In this document: positions 35,043 to 43,643 of the stretch, piece by piece
Position numbering within the stretch: position 1 is the first letter of the stretch
How the letters are laid out: every line of letters begins with the position of its first letter
The notes under the pieces: generated by a model
The model's database searches: none
Seen by the model: the letters and a program-made list of their open reading frames with translations, nothing else
What the model was told of the DNA's origin: nothing
Made by a program: the position numbers and the translations under genes
From: Candidatus Dependentiae bacterium
GTDB taxonomy: Bacteria; Babelota; Babeliae; Babelales; UBA12411
Length of the DNA: 64,000 nt
NCBI GenBank assembly: GCA_003511165.1
Contig: DOJW01000007.1
Span: 1 to 64,000, forward strand
Direction: 5' to 3'

Positions 35043-35364
35043 TGCTACTACTACTTAACATTATTGCATTAGTTCCATATTCTCATACACTTCATTTTGT
35101 ATGTTTTAAATATCTGCAATTTCAAAAAGTAAGTGAATAAAAATATTACATGAAATTAGATTTTGCTGTAGGTTGTTTTTGTAATTCAATTTTGAATATT
35201 TCAAATGTTAAATTTCATATAACAGGTCTTAGACTAACCATACCGAACTTAGATTTCAAGTATTTTGTAAAAACATTTTTTTTAAATAAATCTGCTGCAC
35301 GGGGAAAATGCTTATTTCTACATATATATTGATTGTTTAAACAGTCGCCTGGGAGGGTGAATTT

Positions 35365-35394
35365 TTGTTTAAATTTTTTATTACATGTTATAAT
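35365..35394 (+). promoter_or_regulatory. Predicted promoter of uppP
   Basis: TTGTTT (35365-35370) and TATAAT (35389-35394) are 18 bp apart, placing the transcript start about 40 nt before the ATG at 35440. Confidence 0.5.
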
Positions 35395-35439
35395 TTTCTC
35401 ATCAGAATGTAGTTTCGAAATTTGTTTTTGGAGATGAAA

Positions 35440-36297
35440 ATGTTTTTAATAATTTTTTATGCATTGATTCAAATTGTTTTTGAAGCTTTACCTATAAGCA
35501 GTTCAGGGCATGTTCTTTTATTTTCTGTGATTTTAAAAGAAAAATTTGCACAATATCTTTGTGTTCCAGATTTTTTCGACCATTTTCTTCACTTGCCCAC
35601 TGTTTTGATACTTTTAGTTTTCTTTTTTAAAGATTGGTTTACTCCATTTTCGATGCTTTTTAAAAATTTAGGCTTTGGTGGCAAAGCGAATGCTGCGCGT
35701 GCAAAAAATCTTTTTGAAATTTTTTATAAGATTGTAAAGCTTGGTTTGGTGGTGGATTTGATCACGGCTATTTTTTATTTTATAAATCATTCTTTTTTCG
35801 AAATGTTTATCAATTCTCATGCAAAGTTTTTTTTATTATTTGGATTTTGTATCACAGCAACAGTTTTATTTATGCTTCATCTTAAAGAAAAAAATAATAA
35901 TGAAAAAATTGAATCTTTCGATTTGAAAAAAGCAGCAATTTTAGGCGTGGTGCAGGGGATTTCACTTTTTCCTGGTATTTCTAGATTTGGTGTAACTTAT
36001 TCTTGTTTAAAATTTATGAATTTATCCTCACGCCGTGCTTTTCAAGTTTCTTTTTTGGTGCAGTTTCCGCTAATTTTGGCAGCAGCTTTAAAAGGAACTT
36101 ACGATTTATTTAAATTTGAAAATGTAAAAATATTTTTATCATTTTCATTTTTAGCTGCATTAGTTGTTGGTTTGTTTATTTCTTATGCATTATTTAAAAT
36201 GTCATACAAACTTGCGCTCAAAAATAAACTTTGGTATTTCGCATTCTACATTTTACTTTTAATCATAACCTTTAGTTCTTGGTTTTTTATCTTCTAG
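35440..36297 (+). CDS. uppP: Undecaprenyl-diphosphate phosphatase (BacA/UppP family)
   Basis: A 285-residue polytopic membrane protein that recycles the lipid carrier for peptidoglycan and other wall polymers. The two family motifs are present: FEALPISSSGHVLLFS near the N-terminus (usual form EFLPISSSxH) and FPGISRFGVTYS (usual PGxSRSGxT). The second motif has Phe where Ser is standard, and the sequence is clearly divergent. Hydrophobic segments and length fit. ATG 35440 is chosen because TTGGAG lies 6 nt upstream; the frame opens earlier at TTG 35422 and ATG 35434, which overlap or touch that site. ftsK follows after about 90 bp. Confidence 0.85.
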   Translation: MFLIIFYALIQIVFEALPISSSGHVLLFSVILKEKFAQYLCVPDFFDHFLHLPTVLILLVFFFKDWFTPFSMLFKNLGFGGKANAARAKNLFEIFYKIVKLGLVVDLITAIFYFINHSFFEMFINSHAKFFLLFGFCITATVLFMLHLKEKNNNEKIESFDLKKAAILGVVQGISLFPGISRFGVTYSCLKFMNLSSRRAFQVSFLVQFPLILAAALKGTYDLFKFENVKIFLSFSFLAALVVGLFISYALFKMSYKLALKNKLWYFAFYILLLIITFSSWFFIF

Positions 36298-36391
36298 ATT
36301 GCTCAAATCATTGCATATTTAAACTCTTTTTGGCGATAATAAAAACAGATTTGAAAGTCTCATTTATTTTGTAAAAAAGGAGAATGTGGCG

Positions 36392-38770
36392 ATGCTTGGT
36401 AGAAATGAAAAAAAAGATATTGTAACTGCTGTATGTAGCTATAAAAGAGAAATCTTTGCGGCGATTTTGATTGTTTTTACTTTATTTCTTTTTATCTCTT
36501 TAATTTCTTATTCATCTTTTGACAATACTTTATTTAATTATTCATCTGCAAACCAAAATGTTAAAAATTGGGGAGGCTTTATAGGCGTTAATCTTGCCGC
36601 GTTTTTGTTTTATCTTTTTGGTTCTGTTTCTTTTTTGTTCTTTTTGTTTTTTGCATATTTTTCATACTTGATGCTTTTTAAAATTTCATTGCGCTCAGAG
36701 CTTGGAAGGTTAATTGGTTTTTCCTGTTTGATTATTTCGCTAGGCTCTTTGTTTTTTGCTTACGGAATAGATTTTACCCAAAGTCATCCGGGCGGATTTT
36801 GCGGATATCATTGTTATAATTTTTTTAATTTTTTATTTGGTAATGTTGGTGCTTTTTTATTTTTGTACGCGACTCTTTGGGTTGGATCAGTATTGCTTTT
36901 TAAAATATCTTTTTTTAGTTTATTTGCACGCGCTTGGCAAGCTTATGGCGGCCGATGTAGCGAATTCTTTTCTCCAGTTTGGAATTTTTGTAAAAAAGTA
37001 ATTTTGTATCCATTTAGACTTATAAAAAAATTGTTTGGATTTAAATCTTCTAGTGATTTTTCTTTTAAATCTGCAGAAAGTAGTGATTTAACAAGTCTAA
37101 ATGAAAAAGTCGATCAGGATGAAAGTTTTTGGCAAGGTATTGGACAAGATGTTAACAGTGAAAATGTTTTGCAGAAAGCTAGCGGTAAACAAATTAAAAA
37201 GTTCGTGGATGCAGCCGTGTTCAATGGATCTTGCGAACGTAAAATTACGTTTGTGAAAAGTTTTGACTGGGTTCGAAATTCTGTTTTGTCCAAAAATATT
37301 GTTAATGCCATGTCATTACATAAAAATTCTTTTGCAGCGCAAAAAATTGTTAAAAATAAAAAATCTTATAAACTTCCTGATTTCTCAATTTTTGAATCTG
37401 TAGCTAAAAATGAAACAAGCAAAAATAATAAAAAGCTGATAGAAGAAGAATGTAAAATCAAAGCTAAAAAACTTGAAGAAAAATTACTGAATTTTGGTAT
37501 CAAGGGTTCAGTGACACAAATTAATCCAGGGCCAGTTGTAACTCTTTTTGAATACACTCCAGAGATTGGCACCAAAATTAGTAAAATTTTAGCATTTGAA
37601 GATGACCTTGCGATGGTGCTTCAAGCGACTAGTATTCGTATTCTTGCGCCGATACCTGGTAAATCTGCAATTGGTTTTGAAATTTCAAATCAAACTCGAG
37701 AATCGGTTTCATTTTTAGATATATTATCTGGCAAAAATATTTCACAATCTCAACTTACTTTGCCAATTGTTTTGGGCGTGGATATTGCTGGTAATACTGT
37801 GATCGAAGATTTAGTGAAAATGCCACATTTACTTGTTGCTGGTTCCACAGGATCAGGTAAATCGGTTGCGCTTAATGTGATGCTTTCAAGTTTACTTTGC
37901 AAGTTTAGCCCAGAGGAATTAAAACTTATTTTGGTTGATCCAAAGCATCTAGAGTTTTCTTCATACAAAGATATTCCACATCTTTTGTACCCGATCGTAA
38001 CTGACAGTCGAAAAGCTGCGTTAGTTTTGAAATGGGTTGTATCGCAAATGGAAAGTCGTTATGAAAAAATGGCTGCTTTGGGAGTACGCAATTTGGTCGA
38101 TTATAATTCAAAAATAGAAGAACAAAATTTAGATCAAGATAAAGAACCATTCATTGTTGTAATGATTGATGAACTTGCAGATCTTATGATGGTGGCAGGT
38201 CGTGAAGTTGAACTTTGTATTACCCGAATTGCACAAATGGCGCGCGCTGCGGGAATCCATTTGATAGTTGCTACGCAGCGTCCTTCGGTTGACGTTTTAA
38301 CCGGCCTTATAAAAGTTAACTTTCCATCGCGAATTGCTTTTCGCGTTACTTCCAAGATTGATTCGAAAGTTATTTTGGATTCTACAGGTGCTGAAAAATT
38401 ACTTGGTCGAGGTGACATGCTTTATCTCAATCCTCGAGGTGCGGATTTGCAACGAGTACATGGTGCTTATGTTTCAGATAATGAAATTGAAACTCTTGCA
38501 AATTATTTGCGATCTTGCGGAGAGCCAAATTATTTGGATTTAGAAGAGTTATCAGCTTTGGGTAATGGATCAAAAGCTGATGATTTAGAAGACGAACTTT
38601 TTGGTGATGTTTTAAATTTTGTAAAAACAATTGACGAAGTTTCTATCTCGATGATTCAGAGAAAATATCGAATTGGTTTCAACCGCTCGGCAAGATTAAT
38701 TGAACAACTTGAACATTCAGGGATAATCGCTCCAGCGCAAGGTGTGAAAGCAAGGAAGGTTCTGCGATAA
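36392..38770 (+). CDS. ftsK: DNA translocase FtsK
   Basis: A protein of about 792 residues that pumps chromosomal DNA through the division septum. The N-terminus has four to five transmembrane helices (to about residue 185), a shorter than usual linker follows, then the motor: alpha region with TQINPGPVVTLFEY, Walker A AGSTGSGKS (486-493 counted from GTG 36386), Walker B FIVVMIDELADLMM, and RIAFRVTSKIDSKVILD. The C-terminal gamma winged-helix domain that reads KOPS polarity is present (ISMIQRKYRIGFNRSARLIEQLE). AAGGAG precedes two possible starts, GTG 36386 (3 nt) and ATG 36392 (9 nt); the latter is preferred. Confidence 0.95.
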   Translation: MLGRNEKKDIVTAVCSYKREIFAAILIVFTLFLFISLISYSSFDNTLFNYSSANQNVKNWGGFIGVNLAAFLFYLFGSVSFLFFLFFAYFSYLMLFKISLRSELGRLIGFSCLIISLGSLFFAYGIDFTQSHPGGFCGYHCYNFFNFLFGNVGAFLFLYATLWVGSVLLFKISFFSLFARAWQAYGGRCSEFFSPVWNFCKKVILYPFRLIKKLFGFKSSSDFSFKSAESSDLTSLNEKVDQDESFWQGIGQDVNSENVLQKASGKQIKKFVDAAVFNGSCERKITFVKSFDWVRNSVLSKNIVNAMSLHKNSFAAQKIVKNKKSYKLPDFSIFESVAKNETSKNNKKLIEEECKIKAKKLEEKLLNFGIKGSVTQINPGPVVTLFEYTPEIGTKISKILAFEDDLAMVLQATSIRILAPIPGKSAIGFEISNQTRESVSFLDILSGKNISQSQLTLPIVLGVDIAGNTVIEDLVKMPHLLVAGSTGSGKSVALNVMLSSLLCKFSPEELKLILVDPKHLEFSSYKDIPHLLYPIVTDSRKAALVLKWVVSQMESRYEKMAALGVRNLVDYNSKIEEQNLDQDKEPFIVVMIDELADLMMVAGREVELCITRIAQMARAAGIHLIVATQRPSVDVLTGLIKVNFPSRIAFRVTSKIDSKVILDSTGAEKLLGRGDMLYLNPRGADLQRVHGAYVSDNEIETLANYLRSCGEPNYLDLEELSALGNGSKADDLEDELFGDVLNFVKTIDEVSISMIQRKYRIGFNRSARLIEQLEHSGIIAPAQGVKARKVLR

Positions 38771-38806
38771 AACAGATTTAGAAATTAAAAGACAAAATTT
38801 TTAAAA

Positions 38807-38858
38807 TTGATAATTTTATACGCATCTATATAAAAGTTTATTTTGTAAAGATGCGTAT
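38807..38858 (+). promoter_or_regulatory. Promoter with flanking inverted repeat upstream of the toxin-like gene
   Basis: TTGATA (38807-38812) and TATAAA (38829-38834) are 16 bp apart, a good sigma70 match. A perfect 10-bp inverted repeat brackets the -10: ATACGCATCT at 38818-38827, inside the spacer, and AGATGCGTAT at 38849-38858, just past the expected start. Arm centres are 31 bp apart, about three helical turns, as for a repressor binding two half-sites or a looped operator. In RNA only the right arm would be fully transcribed, so an operator is more likely than a hairpin. The gene has only a weak ribosome-binding site. Confidence 0.55.
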
Positions 38859-38864
38859 GAAGTT

Positions 38865-41783
38865 ATGAAGAGAACGACAAAAGTATTTTTTCTTTTATTA
38901 ATATTTGTTTTTAGTATTAATGCATCAAATTGGTATGGACCATTCTTTTTTGATGATGGAAAAAGCGTTACTTATTATAAGGGAGATGGTTCAGACTCAT
39001 ATCGATTTAGCGATGCTAATTCAATACCAACGCAACTAAATCAAATCAATTCGCATAGCTCGATTGAAGATCAACAAAATGTCTTGCTGCTTTTTATGCA
39101 AAATACTCGAGCAGAGAATAGCTTATCTCCTTATTATCCAAATTATTATCAATATACAAATGAAGAGCTGCACAAAGAATCAAAAAAAGAAATTAGAAGA
39201 AGAATACAAAGAGAGTTGCAAGCTAAAGAAGCTGAAATAAAAGATTTAAAAATCGAAAAAGATCAGAAATTTAAGGATTTAGTTTCAAAAGCAGAAAATT
39301 TTAGAAATAATTTGGCTATAAAAAATTTTGAAGAAATATCAGTAGCGGATTTGTATCTAAAAGAACATAGTTTTGATTCTAAAAAATTGGAATTACTTTC
39401 TGCAGATCCAAATCAATCACAAACGATTAAAAATTTTACAAATATTTTAAATAGAGCGGCCAAATTAAGAGAACTTGCTGGGATATCGACTCAAGTAAAA
39501 AACACAACAGATATTGTTTTTGAAGAGGCAAAGTGTGTTTCAAATTGTTTTGAAAATAATGATTCGAAAAAAGCTGAATTACATGCAGAGTTTTGTGAAA
39601 GTTTGGTTGATGTTGGAGAAAGATATGTTGATTTGCTTGCTAAAGGTATAGAGGTTTGCGATATTCCGCCAGAACTTCATGTCGAGAGCTGCGAATGTTT
39701 TGATTATCTTTCACGCATTGTTTATAAACCCGCATTTGAAATTCCCGATCGTTTCCGAAATGGTATTGCTGATAATGTTAAATATAAAGATTTAACATTA
39801 AATTTTATAGATGCGTGTAAAAAAACATCTAATAATTTAAGCGAAATAATTTTGTCAGAGTGCAGAGATCTTGAAGCTTTTAGTAAATCTATAATTGATC
39901 AAAAAGAGGATTGTGTAACAAGGTATGAAGCTTCATATATAACAAATGCAAATAATAACATTTTAAAAGTTGTCCAAATTTTATTTCCTAATGATCCAAA
40001 TTTGCAAAATCATATTATTTCCATTGTTAATTCAGAAATGGAAATAGCAAGGCATGCAAGTTTTGATTCAAATATGCACACTGTTTATGCGCCTACAAAA
40101 ACTGTTTTTTATGAAGCGGCGAAAGTTGCAAAAGAAAAAATAAATTTAGATTTGGAAAAGCGCAAAATTGAAACAGAAGGTCGAGATGCTTACAACCAAA
40201 TTAAAATTAAACATGAAAATTGGTTTAACACTAATCGCATAAATCATTTAGAAATAAGAAACAATCAAAAATTTGATTCTGATTTAGATGAAGAAATCAA
40301 ATATCTTGAGGATTATTCGAAATCTCCTAAAACAAATGCGGCATTAAAAAAAGTTGCAAATTTGGCTATTCAATCTGCGAATGATGCCAAAATTATGAAT
40401 TGCGAAGGAATTGAGCAGTTTGAACAAGCAGATATTTTGAAGGAACGAGTAGAAATAATTTCCAAAACGTTTAAAAGTAATTCGTTTCAAAGGCAAGAAA
40501 CCAAAAGATATGAGCTTTCAGCATTAGCAGAAAAACAATTATCTTTAGAAAATATTAAAAGTAATTTGAAGAGCTTTAGTGGAAATGCAATTGCTCAAAA
40601 GCTACACAAAGAAATTGTCTATACATTAAACGAATCGGCAAAAATTAATGATTCTTTTGAAGATTGCTTTCCTGTTTCAAATTTAACAAAAGCAATCTAT
40701 TTTTCTTCAGATCAAGCGTTTTCTTTTAATCAAAACAAAAACCTAGAGCGGGGATTTGCATTTGTTGATTTTTCACATTCCCTTCTTGATTTGCAACAAG
40801 AGATTGCTAAAGATATTGCGTTAGGCGGAGAAATTGCTTTTCGTGTTGCATGGGCTATTTCAAAAGGGGTTGGTCTTGGAATTTATAATGCTGGACATGG
40901 GGCTTTAAATACATTTTTGCATCCGATTGATACTGTTGTCCAAACCGGTGAAGGCCTCTACAAAATTGGTTATCTAACTTGCATAGCATCTGCAAAAGCA
41001 TATAGGGCTTTTAATTTAGCATATGATAACCCCGAAGAGTTTTGGAGAAAATATGATCAATATAAACAGGCACTAAAAGCTTTTACTAAACAAACGGCGC
41101 AATATGTTTATGAAAATCCAGAGCAAGCGTTAATGCAATCGACCGCTTTGATTACAGAATTTTTAGTCGGAAGCAAACTTCCTACATCCGAAAATGTGAT
41201 TCTTGGAAAATTCAGTAGCATTGCAAAATGTTTAATCGAAGAACAAAAAGTTGCTAAAGCTCTGAACAAAACCTCACTGAAGCCATTACTTACGCCAATT
41301 AGAGAAATTTTAAAAGGTAGTGATGCTTTAGTAGATGCAAAAAAGCAGCATGGTGAAAAAGTTGTAGATTCTCTCCTTGATCTGATAAAAGAAGAGCCGG
41401 CAATTGTAGGAAAAGGAAAATTAAAAGATTTTTTTAAGAAATCAACAATTGATGATGCTAAAAACGTGGCGCAAGGAGATTTAAAATTTTTGGAAAATGA
41501 TGCCACGCACATGTTTAAAAATGAGTCAGGCCATTTAGGTATGGATACTCTCGGAAATAGAAGTTTGTTAGAGTCCGTAGTAAGAGATAAAGTAAATTTT
41601 GTAGATAAAGATATGTATGGAACCGAGTGGTTTGCAAAAATTACGGAGGATGGAAAACAAATATGGGTTAAAGTGCGAGATAATAATATAAGGGCCGGTG
41701 GTATAAATGATGTACCAAAAATTTGGGATCCTCAAACTGGTTTTTGTAGAAATTTAAAACCTAAAAAATTTAAGGAAATTTAA
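38865..41783 (+). CDS. Secreted polymorphic-toxin-like protein
   Basis: A 972-residue protein: signal peptide (KVFFLLLIFVFSINA), a long helical, partly coiled-coil body (KKEIRRRIQRELQAKEAEIKDLK) with scattered cysteines, a hydrophobic stretch near 660-720 of the kind seen in pretoxin regions (GIYNAGHGALNTFLHPIDTV), and a distinct C-terminal module of about 95 residues. That module (from ATHMFKNESGHLG, with His882 and His890, to WVKVRDNNIRAGGINDVP) has the look of toxin domains carried at the C-terminus of CdiA, Rhs and related proteins, many of them nucleases. I cannot name its family or prove activity. Three tandem immunity-like genes start 2 bp after its stop, which is the strongest support. 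No secretion partner (TpsB, T6SS) is in view. Confidence 0.65.
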   Translation: MKRTTKVFFLLLIFVFSINASNWYGPFFFDDGKSVTYYKGDGSDSYRFSDANSIPTQLNQINSHSSIEDQQNVLLLFMQNTRAENSLSPYYPNYYQYTNEELHKESKKEIRRRIQRELQAKEAEIKDLKIEKDQKFKDLVSKAENFRNNLAIKNFEEISVADLYLKEHSFDSKKLELLSADPNQSQTIKNFTNILNRAAKLRELAGISTQVKNTTDIVFEEAKCVSNCFENNDSKKAELHAEFCESLVDVGERYVDLLAKGIEVCDIPPELHVESCECFDYLSRIVYKPAFEIPDRFRNGIADNVKYKDLTLNFIDACKKTSNNLSEIILSECRDLEAFSKSIIDQKEDCVTRYEASYITNANNNILKVVQILFPNDPNLQNHIISIVNSEMEIARHASFDSNMHTVYAPTKTVFYEAAKVAKEKINLDLEKRKIETEGRDAYNQIKIKHENWFNTNRINHLEIRNNQKFDSDLDEEIKYLEDYSKSPKTNAALKKVANLAIQSANDAKIMNCEGIEQFEQADILKERVEIISKTFKSNSFQRQETKRYELSALAEKQLSLENIKSNLKSFSGNAIAQKLHKEIVYTLNESAKINDSFEDCFPVSNLTKAIYFSSDQAFSFNQNKNLERGFAFVDFSHSLLDLQQEIAKDIALGGEIAFRVAWAISKGVGLGIYNAGHGALNTFLHPIDTVVQTGEGLYKIGYLTCIASAKAYRAFNLAYDNPEEFWRKYDQYKQALKAFTKQTAQYVYENPEQALMQSTALITEFLVGSKLPTSENVILGKFSSIAKCLIEEQKVAKALNKTSLKPLLTPIREILKGSDALVDAKKQHGEKVVDSLLDLIKEEPAIVGKGKLKDFFKKSTIDDAKNVAQGDLKFLENDATHMFKNESGHLGMDTLGNRSLLESVVRDKVNFVDKDMYGTEWFAKITEDGKQIWVKVRDNNIRAGGINDVPKIWDPQTGFCRNLKPKKFKEI

Positions 41784-41784
41784 A

Positions 41785-42228
41785 ATGAATTTAAATGTAA
41801 AAGAATCATACAACACAATGGTTGATTTTTTAGATAAATTATATTGGGAAACACGTGCAGATGAATTTGCAAATTTTTTAAGTGGGCTTTTGCTTTTGTC
41901 TGACGGAAGTACTGCCGATCCTGCTGAATGGTACGAGTGGATTGATTCTGTAAATAATATTAAAAAGTTATATGGCATAAGAGAAGAAAATGAGAATGTT
42001 ACCTTTACTTTAAAACAGGCGTATGAAATTGCACAAAATTTCTTTGATGAATATTACAAAATAACAAATTCAGCATATGAAGACTTTGGAAATTTAATAA
42101 GAGGTATGACGTTATTAGAAAATGAAAAATCTACAGATCCAAGATGTTGGCAAGATTGGGTTGATTCTGCGAATAAAATCAAAAAACTTGGTGACAAGGC
42201 AGGCATAATGTTTTGGACTAAAAAATAA
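41785..42228 (+). CDS. Putative immunity protein, array copy 1
   Basis: A 147-residue acidic cytosolic protein without signal peptide. Its ATG is one base past the toxin-like stop, with AAGGAAA inside the toxin's last codons, so translation is probably coupled. It consists of two similar halves of about 60 residues: residues 3-62 (KESYNTMVDFLDKLY...DEFANFL...DPAEWYEWIDSVNNIKKL) and 74-136 (LKQAYEIAQNFFDEYY...EDFGNLI...DPRCWQDWVDSANKIKKL). Small acidic helical proteins right behind a toxin are typical immunity proteins that bind and block the toxin. Function is inferred from position and form. Confidence 0.65.
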   Translation: MNLNVKESYNTMVDFLDKLYWETRADEFANFLSGLLLLSDGSTADPAEWYEWIDSVNNIKKLYGIREENENVTFTLKQAYEIAQNFFDEYYKITNSAYEDFGNLIRGMTLLENEKSTDPRCWQDWVDSANKIKKLGDKAGIMFWTKK

Positions 42229-42237
42229 CAAAATAAT

Positions 42238-42675
42238 ATGAATTTAAACGTTAAAGAAGCTTACAATGCGATGGTTGATTTTTTAGATAAATATTATGAA
42301 AAAATACATTCAGACAATGTTGGAAGTTTTTTAGGTTGTCTTGTACTGTTAAACGACGGAATGCCTGTTGATATTGCGCTTTGGGAGGATTGGATTGATT
42401 CTGTAAATAAAATGAAAAAGCAATATAAAAAAAATGAAGAAAATGAACCTATTAATTTTACTTTTACGCAGTCATATGAGATTGCAGAAGATTTTTTAAA
42501 TGAATATTACAAAAGAACAAATTCAGCATATGAAGATTTTGGAAATTTAATAAAAGGTATGACTTTGTTAGAAAATGGGAAATCTATAAATCCAGAATAT
42601 TGGGAAGAATGGGTTGCTTCTGCAAATAAAATTAAACAACTTGCTGATAAAGCTGGAATAATGTTTTGTGATTAA
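42238..42675 (+). CDS. Putative immunity protein, array copy 2
   Basis: A 145-residue paralog of the gene before it and the most diverged of the three (for example LVLLNDGMPVDIALWEDW in the first half). The same two-half architecture is kept, with the W-x-x-W-[IV]-x-S-x-N-K-[IM]-K signature in both halves (LWEDWIDSVNKMKK and YWEEWVASANKIKQ). It lacks a visible Shine-Dalgarno and starts 9 bp after the previous stop, so it probably depends on translation of the upstream gene. Divergent copies in such arrays often match toxin variants met in other strains; that is inference. Confidence 0.62.
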   Translation: MNLNVKEAYNAMVDFLDKYYEKIHSDNVGSFLGCLVLLNDGMPVDIALWEDWIDSVNKMKKQYKKNEENEPINFTFTQSYEIAEDFLNEYYKRTNSAYEDFGNLIKGMTLLENGKSINPEYWEEWVASANKIKQLADKAGIMFCD

Positions 42676-42701
42676 TTTGTGCAAAAATAAAAGAATTTAA
42701 A

Positions 42702-43154
42702 ATGAATTTAAATGTAAAAGAATCGTACAACACAATGGTTGATTTTTTAGATCAGTTATATTGGAAAACTTATTCAGACGATTTTGGAAGCTTTCTAGGA
42801 GGGCTTATGTTTTTGCCTGATGGAGGTACCGCTGATCCAGCTGAATGGGAGGATTGGATTGATTCTGTGAATAATATTAAAAAACTATACGACATGAAAG
42901 AAGAAAATGAGAACGTTACCTTTACACTTAAACAAGCATATGAAATTGCACAAAATTTTTTTGACGACTATTACAAATTAACAAATTCTGCGTATGAAGA
43001 TTTTGGGAATTTAATAAAAGATATGACACTTTTAGAAAATGGAGAATCTACAAATCCAGAATATTGGAAAAATTGGATTTTTTCTGCGAATAAAGTTAAA
43101 CAACTTGGTGATAAAGCTGATAAGATGCTTATTTTTTTAAGTAGAAATGTTTAA
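42702..43154 (+). CDS. Putative immunity protein, array copy 3
   Basis: A 150-residue paralog closer to copy 1 than to copy 2 (shared KESYNTMVDFLDQLYW, TADPAEWEDWIDSVNNIKKLYD and ENVTFTLKQAYEIAQNFFDDYYK). The C-terminal few residues differ and run longer (KMLIFLSRNV). The 26-bp gap upstream has a weak AAAAG. The gene ends 10 bp from the convergent NUDIX gene, closing the toxin-immunity block. All three copies begin ATGAATTTAAA, a sign of duplication by unequal exchange. Confidence 0.62.
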   Translation: MNLNVKESYNTMVDFLDQLYWKTYSDDFGSFLGGLMFLPDGGTADPAEWEDWIDSVNNIKKLYDMKEENENVTFTLKQAYEIAQNFFDDYYKLTNSAYEDFGNLIKDMTLLENGESTNPEYWKNWIFSANKVKQLGDKADKMLIFLSRNV

Positions 43155-43164
43155 AGGTGCTTAT

Positions 43165-43632
43165 TTAAAGCCATCCATATTCACTAAAAAATTTTCCATG
43201 CTTAATATCTTGCAATGCGAACATGTTTAAGTGAAAAGTATTTTGTGGTAAGTGATCGAATTCAAACCAATCTAACTCAGCATGTTTATGAGGTTCCAGG
43301 TTTTGAGGTTCTCCATCCCATTTGGTTGCTTGAACAAAATAGAGCATTAGGATTTGTTGTGTTATACCTGTTTCCTTATCATATTTTTCGCGCAATCGTA
43401 AAACATGGACAATAGATAGATCATTTTCAAGAATTGTAATTCCAATTTCTTCAGCAGCTTCCCGGCAAATTGCTTGTTTGATAGTTTCATTATGTTCGAC
43501 CGTTCCACCCGGTAAGCAAAAGAAACCGAATGCAATTTTGTTTGGAATGTTTCTTTTAAAAAGCAAAATTTTGTTATTATTTTTTAAAATGAGAACTGCT
43601 CCTGTAACAATTTTACAATTTTCTAATGACAT
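43165..43632 (-). CDS. NUDIX hydrolase
   Basis: A 155-residue hydrolase with a complete Nudix box: Gly43, Glu49, Arg57-Glu58 and Glu61-Glu62-x-Gly64 in GGTVEHNETIKQAICREAAEEIG. Substrates are nucleoside diphosphates linked to another group; the exact one (oxidised dNTP, ADP-ribose, dinucleotide) cannot be chosen from sequence. The strand before the box (GAVLILKNNNKILLFKR) fits MutT-like housekeeping. ATAGGAAA precedes the ATG. The DUF763 gene ends 11 bp upstream of its start on the same strand, so they probably form one unit. Confidence 0.9.
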   Translation of the reverse strand: MSLENCKIVTGAVLILKNNNKILLFKRNIPNKIAFGFFCLPGGTVEHNETIKQAICREAAEEIGITILENDLSIVHVLRLREKYDKETGITQQILMLYFVQATKWDGEPQNLEPHKHAELDWFEFDHLPQNTFHLNMFALQDIKHGKFFSEYGWL

Positions 43633-43643
43633 TTTGTTTCCTA

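Larger units (their letters stand above)
30899..35330. repeat. Recent tandem segmental duplication carrying a barrel gene, its promoter and terminator
   Basis: Unit A (about 30899-32930) and unit B (about 33312-35325) match across terminator, coding region, 5' UTR and about 350 bp of upstream DNA (32570-32930 against 34975-35325). Near-identical stretches include the GGCTCGGCAATTGCCGAGCC terminator, GATGAATTATATGCTACTAC in the promoter and TTTCAAGTATTTTGTAAAAAC further upstream. Between the units, about 33000-33300 is occupied by a palindromic repeat element, so the element lies between the two copies. The long non-coding stretches 32536-33390 and 34960-35439 hold these promoter copies and the element, and no further gene. 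Confidence 0.8.

Noticed and set aside
35150..35332. 60-codon open frame upstream of uppP
   Set aside because: It lies in the duplicated barrel upstream region. The matching sequence near 32729 reaches a stop after 14 codons, so the frame is not conserved.
41108..41512. 134-codon minus-strand frame inside the toxin-like gene
   Set aside because: Ser/Phe-rich antisense translation of a well-supported coding frame; no start signal.
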